From Casp-actino8 sp039800005 (GTDB taxonomy: Bacteria > Actinomycetota > Acidimicrobiia > Acidimicrobiales > Ilumatobacteraceae), in contig JBDLRN010000100.1 in the NCBI GenBank assembly GCA_039800005.1, forward strand, positions 1 to 16,688: a stretch of DNA of 16,688 bases, written 5' to 3'. The first letter of the stretch is position 1, and each line of letters begins with the position of its first letter. The position numbers and the translations under genes are program-made. The notes under the pieces were generated by a model. The model was not told the DNA's origin and did no database searches. It was given only the letters and a program-made list of their open reading frames with translations. Below, one piece after another: positions 1-5,349 of this stretch.

Positions 1-1193
1 CGCTGATACACGGCCTTGGAGTTGTGCACCAGGTCGCCGTAGTAGCCGCGCGTGTGGGTTTCGGCCAGGAATTCCTCGGGCAGTTCGAGATGTTCGGCGA
101 TCTCGAGCGGTGTGAAACCGAGGTTGGCGTGACGCATGGTCTGGTCGTGCATCCATCGATACATGTCGCGCTGCAACTCGAGGAATCCGCGCACGTCGTC
201 GGCGCCCCAACGAGGCCAGTTGTGCGACGTGAACATCACCTGCGTGCGGTCGCCGAACAATTCGACGGCCTCGTCGATGTACTTCGACCACGACAACGCG
301 TCGCGCACCTGAGCGCCACGAATGGGCACCAGGTTGTGCATGGTGTGCGAGCAGTTCTCGGCCATGCACAACCAGCCGCCGTCGGGGAAGAAGAAGTTCA
401 TCTCGGCCGGAGCTTCGGTCTCGGGTGTGAGTTGGAACACGATGCGCACTCCGTCGACAACTTTCTCTTCACCCGTGAACGTGATGTCTTCGGTGGGAGC
501 GATCAGCCCGGGTGGGCCGACCGGGATCGACAGGCCGAGTCCGCAGTTCACGTGGCCCTTCGGGCCGGGCGGGAGCAACGGTCCGAACTGATAGGTCGCT
601 CGACGGCCCATCGCCGGCCCGGCGATCACGTTCTCACCCACCGTTTCGTGCAGAAAACCTTCGGGTGCGATCACGCGACATCGACCGGCATCGACCTCGG
701 CCTGTGACGTGACTCCGAGAACGCCGCCGAAGTGGTCGGCGTGCGAATGGGTGTAGATCACCGCCGTGACCGGACGACGTCCGAGATGTTCGGTCACGAG
801 GTCGTAGGCGGCGCGCGCGGTGGCCTCGACGGTGAGCGGATCGATCACGATCCAACCCTCGGTGCCTCGCACGAACGTGATGTTCGAGATGTCGTAGCCG
901 CGGACCTGCCACACTCCTTCGGCGACTTCGAAGAGTCCGTGATGGGCGTTCAGTCGGGCGTGACGCCACAGGCTCGGGTGAACCGTGTCGGGACAATCGT
1001 CCTCGAGGAACGTGTATCGCCCGATGTCGCTCGCCGTGCGTCCTTGTTCGTCGCGCACGTGCACATCGGCGAGCGAAGCGATCCATCCTCTTCGGGCGCG
1101 GTCGAAGTCGGCCGGATCGAGATCGAATTCCTGTGCACGGTTGCGGTCACGCGTGTGCGACGTGGCGTCCTTCTGAGTTGCGTCGAGTGTCAC
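1..1193 (-). CDS. Alkyl sulfatase, SdsA/BDS1-type metallo-beta-lactamase fold (3' end outside window)
   Basis: Reading from a GTG at 1193 to the left edge gives 397 residues without a stop. The family hydrolyses primary or secondary alkyl sulfate esters, such as SDS-type surfactants, to alcohol and sulfate with a binuclear zinc centre. The metal-site motif THSHADHFGG is at about residues 148-157 (H149, H151, D153, H154). The other expected ligands are E260 in the EAPAEM segment, E279 in AENCSH and H324 in SHNWP. As I recall the Pseudomonas SdsA1 ligands, all are offset by a constant 20 residues. A family-typical stretch RDMYRWMHDQT follows. The N-terminus is polar with no signal peptide, so the enzyme should be cytoplasmic, unlike secreted SdsA1. 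The dimerisation end and C-terminal SCP2-like domain lie beyond the window. The start is chosen because of the -10 box just upstream and the stop closing the nearby alternative frame. It is divergent from the heliorhodopsin gene. The family call is very secure; the exact substrate is not known. Confidence 0.93.
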   Translation of the reverse strand, partial: MTLDATQKDATSHTRDRNRAQEFDLDPADFDRARRGWIASLADVHVRDEQGRTASDIGRYTFLEDDCPDTVHPSLWRHARLNAHHGLFEVAEGVWQVRGYDISNITFVRGTEGWIVIDPLTVEATARAAYDLVTEHLGRRPVTAVIYTHSHADHFGGVLGVTSQAEVDAGRCRVIAPEGFLHETVGENVIAGPAMGRRATYQFGPLLPPGPKGHVNCGLGLSIPVGPPGLIAPTEDITFTGEEKVVDGVRIVFQLTPETEAPAEMNFFFPDGGWLCMAENCSHTMHNLVPIRGAQVRDALSWSKYIDEAVELFGDRTQVMFTSHNWPRWGADDVRGFLELQRDMYRWMHDQTMRHANLGFTPLEIAEHLELPEEFLAETHTRGYYGDLVHNSKAVYQ

Positions 1194-1199
1194 GAGCGC

Positions 1200-1205
1200 A
1201 CGGTA
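1200..1205 (-). promoter_or_regulatory. Putative -10 box (TACCGT) for leaderless alkyl sulfatase mRNA
   Basis: On the minus strand TACCGT fits TAnnnT and is followed by six bases and then the GTG start. No Shine-Dalgarno sequence lies between. This spacing places the transcription start at or next to the start codon. No convincing -35 box is visible. Confidence 0.45.
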
Positions 1206-1241
1206 ACAGAGTGATCTCACCTGGCTCGGAGGTCGCTTCCG

Positions 1242-1267
1242 TAGACTTCTTTCGACCGTCCAGGAGG
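1242..1267 (+). promoter_or_regulatory. Putative -10 box and ribosome-binding site of the heliorhodopsin gene
   Basis: TAGACT at 1242-1247 fits an actinobacterial -10 box. A perfect AGGAGG at 1262-1267 lies five bases before the GTG at 1273 and decides that start. Unlike most unit-leading genes in this window, this gene therefore has a short leader with a strong Shine-Dalgarno sequence. The Shine-Dalgarno is certain by sight; the -10 is tentative and no clear -35 is seen. Confidence 0.55.
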
Positions 1268-1272
1268 TACAC

Positions 1273-2043
1273 GTGTCCACGATCGAAGTGTCCGCGCCCG
1301 TCGCCAGCCGTCTGCAGCGTCTCAACGTCGGTGCGGCGGTTCTTCATGCCGTGCAGGCCGTGATCGTGCTCGTGGCGGCCAACGACTTCTCGTTGCCGGT
1401 CACCAGCTTCTTCCTGAACGATGCGCCGAACAACGACCTCGACGTGTCGCGCCTCGACCGTCTCTTCGACGTGCGCATCGCCTACGGCTTGTTCGGATTC
1501 CTCGCCTTGTCGGCGATCTTCCATGCTCTCGTCGCTTCGCCGTGGGGACGGTCGCGCTACCTCGCCGATCTCTCGCGCGAGCAGAATCGTTTTCGCTGGG
1601 TCGAGTACTCGCTGTCGTCGACCCTCATGATCCTGATGATCGCGCTGGTGTTCGGTATCGGCGACGTGGCCGGACTCGTCGGCATCGCGGGAGCCAATGT
1701 GGCCATGATCCTGTTCGGCTGGGTCATGGAGGTCGTCAACGAGCCGGGCAAGAAGGTCTGGTGGGCGCCGTTCTGGTTCGGCTGCATCGCCGGTATCGCC
1801 CCGTGGATCGGCCTCTTCGTCTATCTCTTGGGTCCGGGTAGCGAGATGCCGAACTTCGTCTACGGCATCTTCGTGAGCATCTTCGTGTTCTTCAACTGCT
1901 TCGCCCTCAACCAGTGGCTGCAGTACAAGCGAGTCGGCAAGTGGGCCGACTACTTGTTCGGTGAGCGGGTGTATCTGATCCTCAGCCTCACTGCGAAGTC
2001 GGCCCTCGCCTGGCAGATCTTCGGTAACACACTCGCCGTGTGA
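1273..2043 (+). CDS. Heliorhodopsin (seven-helix retinal-binding photoreceptor)
   Basis: This 256-residue membrane protein closely resembles actinobacterial heliorhodopsin 48C12 as I remember it. Seven hydrophobic helices lie at about 17-36, 67-88, 108-129, 132-152, 165-186, 193-214 and 231-250. The retinal Schiff-base lysine is K242 in SLTAKSALAWQIF. The counterion glutamate is E111 in FRWVEYSLSS, which replaces the usual type-1 rhodopsin Asp motif. H25 in helix 1 and H84 in helix 2 match the conserved buried histidines (H23 and H80 of 48C12); S238 and N142 also match pocket residues. The hallmark stretches MILFGW and PFWFGCIAGI are present. Heliorhodopsins have an inverted topology (N-terminus inside), a long photocycle, and no established ion pumping; proposed roles are light sensing or regulation of partner proteins. 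No retinal-synthesis gene is in the window. The GTG start is set by the AGGAGG box. The gene is a single unit between a divergent sulfatase and a convergent SnoaL-like gene. Confidence 0.97.
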   Translation: MSTIEVSAPVASRLQRLNVGAAVLHAVQAVIVLVAANDFSLPVTSFFLNDAPNNDLDVSRLDRLFDVRIAYGLFGFLALSAIFHALVASPWGRSRYLADLSREQNRFRWVEYSLSSTLMILMIALVFGIGDVAGLVGIAGANVAMILFGWVMEVVNEPGKKVWWAPFWFGCIAGIAPWIGLFVYLLGPGSEMPNFVYGIFVSIFVFFNCFALNQWLQYKRVGKWADYLFGERVYLILSLTAKSALAWQIFGNTLAV

Positions 2044-2056
2044 GCATGCTCGCCGA

Positions 2057-2083
2057 GTTCACTCCGAACGATCGGGAGTGAAC
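2057..2083. terminator. Stem-loop between convergent heliorhodopsin and SnoaL-like genes
   Basis: Perfect 9-base arms GTTCACTCC (2057-2065) and GGAGTGAAC (2075-2083) enclose a 9-base loop. It begins 14 bases after the heliorhodopsin stop and overlaps the last codons and stop of the facing gene. There is no T-run on either side, so it is not a textbook intrinsic terminator. A bidirectional transcript-end or stabilising hairpin is the simplest reading. Confidence 0.5.
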
Positions 2084-2469
2084 CAGTCGGCCAGCGCGAA
2101 TTCGGTGGGTTGATCGAAAAAGGCGCGAATCCGTACGATCGCGCCTGTGTCGTCGACCGAGAAGATCTCGACACTGTTCACTTCGACGCGTCGGTCGGAG
2201 AGCATTCCCACGTTGTGCATCACGACGGCCGCTTCGTGGCGTCCACCGGCGACGATCTGGCGCGGATGAAGAGTCCAGCGTCGACCAGGCGTGAACGATC
2301 GATCCCACGTCTTGTGCACGGCGTCGAGACCCACTTTGGGCGGCGCCCCCACCGGATCCTCGAACTCCATGGCAGGGGAGAAGAGGCCCACCCAACGTTC
2401 GCGATCCATGGCGTTCCACGCGGCGACGTGAGCCTCGACGGCCTCGACCGCTCGATTCGTGGTGGTCAT
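2059..2469 (-). CDS. SnoaL-like / NTF2-like fold protein
   Basis: A 136-residue protein with the pattern of the SnoaL/ketosteroid-isomerase-like (NTF2) superfamily: an N-terminal helix with AVEAHVAAWNAMD (about residues 7-20), then FSPAMEFEDPVG and GLDAVHKTWDRSF, followed by beta strands that end with AFFDQ near residue 118. Such small cone-shaped barrels bind hydrophobic ligands and act as isomerases, cyclases or hydrolases, or have no known activity. The sequence does not settle which. No signal peptide or membrane segment is seen. The ATG at 2469 is preceded by TACTGT and six bases, so it may have its own leaderless transcript, although it also follows the pirin gene by 30 bases on the same strand. 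It converges on the heliorhodopsin gene with a 15-base gap. Family confidence is good; function is unassigned. Confidence 0.85.
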   Translation of the reverse strand: MTTTNRAVEAVEAHVAAWNAMDRERWVGLFSPAMEFEDPVGAPPKVGLDAVHKTWDRSFTPGRRWTLHPRQIVAGGRHEAAVVMHNVGMLSDRRVEVNSVEIFSVDDTGAIVRIRAFFDQPTEFALADWFTPDRSE

Positions 2470-2475
2470 GGACGC

Positions 2476-2481
2476 ACAGTA
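2476..2481 (-). promoter_or_regulatory. Putative -10 box (TACTGT) for SnoaL-like gene
   Basis: TACTGT on the minus strand is followed by GCGTCC and then the ATG at 2469, the same six-base spacing seen at other unit starts here. It lies in the 30-base gap after the pirin gene, so it would be an internal promoter. Confidence 0.4.
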
Positions 2482-2499
2482 GTGGTCGAGAACGGGCCG

Positions 2500-3216
2500 T
2501 CAGGCCGTGGCCCAGACGAGGACTTCGGCGCCGTCGTCACCGGCCACGAGTCCGAGGTCGCCGACCGAGAACAGACGAGCGGCATCGCCAGTGGCCAGAT
2601 CGCCGGCGTGGTCGAGCGACGCCGACCCACGGGCCACGAAGACGTGCACATGACGATCGTCGGGAACACGCACCGACTCGCCCGCATTCAAGCGCGCTCC
2701 CCACAGCACGGCATCGCGCTGACGGATGCTGATCGCCGCATCGTGGCCCTTGCCCGATGCGATGGGCACCAGACCGCCCTTGGCGAGTTCGGCGTTGATG
2801 TCGAGCTGCTGATAGCTCGGATCGATGCGCTCGGTGTCGGGAGTGACCCACATCTGAACGAAGTGCACGTCGGTGTCGCCACTCGGATTCATCTCGGAGT
2901 GCCAGATTCCGGTGCCGGCCGACATGCGTTGCGCGAGGCCGGGGTAGAGCAGACCGCGGTTGCCTTCACTGTCCGTGTGCTCGAGTTCTCCGTCGAGCAC
3001 CCAGGTGACGATCTCCATGTCCTGATGCGGATGGGTGGAGAATCCGCTCCCGGCGCGCACCACGTCGTCGTTGTTGACGAGCAGGAGTCCGTGGCCGGTG
3101 TTGTTCGGATCCCAGTGCGATCCGAAACTGAACGAGTGCCGACTGTCGAGCCAGGAGATGCGTGTGTGCGGACGCTGATCGGCTCGCTGGACGACGATGC
3201 GTGTGGGCGCCGTCAT
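2500..3216 (-). CDS. Pirin family bicupin (YhaK/YhhW-like)
   Basis: This 238-residue protein has the full pirin layout. The N-terminal cupin carries FSFGSHWDPNN (about 29-39), the metal motif THPHQDMEI (H62 and H64) and GTGIWHSEMN (H106 and E108). These four residues match the His-His-His-Glu iron or nickel site of YhhW-type pirins. A degenerate second cupin without metal ligands fills the C-terminal half. Family members include quercetin 2,3-dioxygenases in vitro and redox or stress-linked proteins, so the natural substrate here cannot be stated. It is cytoplasmic with no signal peptide. The ATG lies four bases after the rhodanese stop with no Shine-Dalgarno sequence, so translation is probably coupled. 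Pairing with a rhodanese under one operator suggests a reactive sulfur or redox stress role, which is inference. Confidence 0.93.
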   Translation of the reverse strand: MTAPTRIVVQRADQRPHTRISWLDSRHSFSFGSHWDPNNTGHGLLLVNNDDVVRAGSGFSTHPHQDMEIVTWVLDGELEHTDSEGNRGLLYPGLAQRMSAGTGIWHSEMNPSGDTDVHFVQMWVTPDTERIDPSYQQLDINAELAKGGLVPIASGKGHDAAISIRQRDAVLWGARLNAGESVRVPDDRHVHVFVARGSASLDHAGDLATGDAARLFSVGDLGLVAGDDGAEVLVWATA

Positions 3217-3220
3217 CGAC

Positions 3221-3634
3221 TCAGCCGACGATGGCGATGCCGAGGCTCGCGGATGCCTCTTCCACGCTGCCGGCGTTGCTCACGTCGGTGAATCCCATGT
3301 CGAGCATCTGGGCCATGGCCATCCCCGAACGGTTGCCACTTCGGCAATACACGACGTACGAGCCGTCGCGAGCGAGAGCGTCGATCTGGCTGGCGAAGTC
3401 GGGGGACTGGATGTCGATGTTGACGGCGCCGTCGAGGTGACCGCCGGAGAACTCGGCAGGGGTGCGAACGTCGATGATCATGCGGGTGTCCTTTGCGGGG
3501 GCGTCGGCAGTCGACGAGTCGGCTGCGGCGGCGGGCTGTTCGGATGAGGAGGAACTCTCTCCTCCACAGCCAACCACGGGGGAGAAGGCGAGCGTGAGTC
3601 CGGCGAGGGTGACGAGAGTGCGACGACGAATCAT
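3221..3634 (-). CDS. Rhodanese-domain lipoprotein
   Basis: A 137-residue exported protein. The N-terminus is a lipoprotein signal: MIRRR, a hydrophobic run, and a VVGC lipobox with C23, followed by a Ser/Ala-rich linker to about residue 48. One rhodanese domain follows (about 50-135), with the entry motif IIDVRTPAEF, the HLDGAVNI strand and the active-site loop YCRSGNRSG with C97. Single-domain rhodaneses carry or transfer persulfide sulfur; this one should act on the outer face of the membrane. CRSGNRS is the common bacterial loop. The ATG has a GGTGGAG Shine-Dalgarno and an operator-like inverted repeat just upstream. It heads a run with the pirin gene. The domain call is secure; the sulfur donor and acceptor are unknown. 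Confidence 0.93.
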   Translation of the reverse strand: MIRRRTLVTLAGLTLAFSPVVGCGGESSSSSEQPAAAADSSTADAPAKDTRMIIDVRTPAEFSGGHLDGAVNIDIQSPDFASQIDALARDGSYVVYCRSGNRSGMAMAQMLDMGFTDVSNAGSVEEASASLGIAIVG

Positions 3635-3647
3635 GACTCCACCTTAT

Positions 3648-3663
3648 ATACCCCAAGGGGTAT
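3648..3663. promoter_or_regulatory. CsoR/CstR-like operator overlapping the rhodanese promoter
   Basis: An inverted repeat, ATACCCC-AA-GGGGTAT, has perfect 7-base arms and a 2-base spacer. It lies 14-29 bases upstream of the rhodanese ATG and overlaps the only AT-rich -10-like sequence there (TATATA on the minus strand, 3650-3645). CsoR-family repressors, copper-responsive CsoR and persulfide-responsive CstR, bind C-tract/G-tract repeats flanked by TA of this kind. The downstream rhodanese favours the CstR (sulfur) reading. No csoR-like gene is in the window, so the regulator is inferred. Confidence 0.6.
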
Positions 3664-3703
3664 CTTTCGTGTCGCCGATCGAACATCTACTCGGGTGGCG
3701 CAC

Positions 3704-3709
3704 TACGTT
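3704..3709 (+). promoter_or_regulatory. Putative -10 box (TACGTT) for the hydrolase lipoprotein
   Basis: TACGTT is followed by eight bases and the ATG at 3718, with no Shine-Dalgarno, consistent with a leaderless or nearly leaderless transcript. The -35 region is unclear (GAACAT at 3681-3686 is the best at 17-base spacing). Confidence 0.4.
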
Positions 3710-3717
3710 GCCCAGCC

Positions 3718-5304
3718 ATGTTCCGTCGTCTCGCCCCCGCTGTTCTCCTGCTCCTGGCTTCCTGTGGTGGCGACGACGCCGGATCGGTCGATTCGGCCGC
3801 TCCCCCCTCGGCCGCCGAGACCACGGTCGCCCCGCCCGCCACCGACGCCCCGACCACCACGACCGAGGTTCCGTACGAGCCCACGCGTCCGGCCCTCACC
3901 GACGTGGCAGCGGCCACCGTCGAAGGTCCGATCACCGGCGGACTCGGTCAGGTGGTGCTCGGCGTGAGCCCCTTCGACGTGTCGTCGTGGGGTTACACCG
4001 AGAACGAGTTCTTCGTGCGCGGCACGGCGTCGAGTTACACCTCCGACACCGAGCTGTCGACCGACGGCAACTGGGCGGTCACCCCGTACGACACCGCCGA
4101 CTACGCCACGCGAATCGTGGTACGCGCACCCGAGGATCCGTCGCTATTCAACGGCACGGTGATGGTCGAGTGGCTCAACGTGACCGCCGGCCTCGACGTG
4201 TCACCGTCGTTCGACCTCGCCAAGAACGAGATCCTGCGTTCGGGCATGGTGTGGATCGGTGTGTCGGCCCAGCGCGTGGGCGTGGAAGGTGGCGGCAACC
4301 CGACGGGTGCGCCGCGTGTCTTGAAGATCGCCGACCCGGAGCGCTACGGATCGCTGAACCACCCCGGCGACGACTACAGCTACGACATGTTCAGCCAGAT
4401 CGGCGCCCTCGTGTGGAACGAGTCGGCCACGTTGCTCGGTGACCTCGTTCCCGAGCGCGTGATCGCAGCCGGTGAATCGCAATCGGCGTTCCGACTCACC
4501 AGTTACATCAACGCTCTGGCCCCGCTGCACGACGTGTACAACGCCTATCTCGTTCACAGTCGTGGAGCGCGCGCGGCCAACCTCTTGTCCGACCCGCGCC
4601 CCGAGATCCTCGGACCCGAGATCGCGCAGATTCGCGACGTCGGCCGACCGGTGTTGGTGTTCTCGGCCGAGACCGACGTGGTGGGTGATCGCCTCGGCTA
4701 TCGCCGCGCCGAACAGCCCGAGACCGACAACTTCCGTAGTTGGGAAGTGACCGGAACCGCTCACGCCGACGCCTACAGCCTCGGTATCAGCGAGACCGAC
4801 ATCGGGGACGGGGGCGGCGACGACGCACTCTTCGCCGCCATGCTCGACGCACCGTCGTCGGTGTACTTCGGCATCGTGACCTGTGAGAAGCCCATCAACG
4901 CCGGCCCGCACACGTACGTACTGCGCGCCGCCGTGCGCGCGCTCGACACCTGGGTTCGCACAGGTGTCGCCCCGGCCCCCACTCCGAAGTTGGAGGCCAA
5001 TGCCGACCTCACCGGATTCGAACTCGATGCGAACGGCAACGCCCTCGGGGGCATTCGCACGCCGCACGTCGACGTACCGGTGGCCGCGTTGTCCGGACTC
5101 GGTCAGTCGGGCGAGAGCTTCTGCGGACTTTTCGGCACGACCGCGTCGTTCACCGACGAGCAGTTGGCCGCTCTGTACGCCGACACGGCCGACTTCCAGG
5201 CGAAGTGGGACGCAGCGGTCGATGCGGCGGTCGCGGCCGGAGCGGTGTTGCCCGAGGACGCCGACGCAGTGAAGGCCTCGGCCGAGGGGTACCCGCTTCC
5301 CTGA
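3718..5304 (+). CDS. Alpha/beta-hydrolase-domain lipoprotein (PF20091-like)
   Basis: A 528-residue protein starting with a short lipoprotein signal, MFRRLAPAVLLLLASC, with C16 as the lipidation site. A Thr/Pro/Ala-rich linker runs to about residue 58. The rest resembles the large alpha/beta hydrolase domain common in actinobacteria. A likely nucleophile is S254 in AAGESQSAF, where the last residue of the usual G-x-S-x-G elbow is Ser. Plausible partners are E318 or D320 in VFSAETD and H349 in TGTAHAD. Such proteins are thought to be esterases, but few are characterised and the substrate is unknown. It should be anchored on the outer face of the membrane. The start is supported by the -10 spacing and by the lipoprotein signal beginning at once. 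It shares an 83-base divergent region with the rhodanese gene. The downstream acyl-CoA synthetase hints that it could release an acid for uptake and activation (inference). Confidence 0.85.
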   Translation: MFRRLAPAVLLLLASCGGDDAGSVDSAAPPSAAETTVAPPATDAPTTTTEVPYEPTRPALTDVAAATVEGPITGGLGQVVLGVSPFDVSSWGYTENEFFVRGTASSYTSDTELSTDGNWAVTPYDTADYATRIVVRAPEDPSLFNGTVMVEWLNVTAGLDVSPSFDLAKNEILRSGMVWIGVSAQRVGVEGGGNPTGAPRVLKIADPERYGSLNHPGDDYSYDMFSQIGALVWNESATLLGDLVPERVIAAGESQSAFRLTSYINALAPLHDVYNAYLVHSRGARAANLLSDPRPEILGPEIAQIRDVGRPVLVFSAETDVVGDRLGYRRAEQPETDNFRSWEVTGTAHADAYSLGISETDIGDGGGDDALFAAMLDAPSSVYFGIVTCEKPINAGPHTYVLRAAVRALDTWVRTGVAPAPTPKLEANADLTGFELDANGNALGGIRTPHVDVPVAALSGLGQSGESFCGLFGTTASFTDEQLAALYADTADFQAKWDAAVDAAVAAGAVLPEDADAVKASAEGYPLP

Positions 5305-5318
5305 GCCTGGCTCTACCC

Positions 5319-5330
5319 GAAACCGGTTTC
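5319..5330. promoter_or_regulatory. Palindromic operator candidate upstream of acyl-CoA synthetase
   Basis: GAAACCGGTTTC is a perfect 12-base palindrome in the 36-45-base gap, immediately before the -10-like CACGAT at 5337-5342. That is a usual place for a repressor to act. The inner AACCGGTT fits the AACnnGTT core of KstR (TetR-family steroid-catabolism regulator) sites, but the flanking T and A of the full KstR motif are missing. The regulator is unknown. Confidence 0.45.
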
Positions 5331-5336
5331 CTGTGA

Positions 5337-5342
5337 CACGAT
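5337..5342 (+). promoter_or_regulatory. Putative -10 box (CACGAT) for acyl-CoA synthetase
   Basis: CACGAT, one base off TAnnnT, ends seven bases before the ATG at 5350. There is no Shine-Dalgarno. This favours the second ATG (5350) over the in-frame ATG at 5341, which lies within the box itself. Confidence 0.35.
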
Positions 5343-5349
5343 GTCGTCC

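Noticed and set aside
1273..2043. Proton-pumping type-1 rhodopsin (proteorhodopsin or actinorhodopsin)
   Set aside because: The third helix has RWVEYS rather than an Asp-based pump motif, and the hallmark segments match heliorhodopsin instead.
2110..3291. A 393-codon plus-strand frame opposite the SnoaL and pirin genes
   Set aside because: The minus-strand proteins carry the full pirin metal site and SnoaL pattern; the plus-strand product is His/Arg/Asp-rich without any motif.
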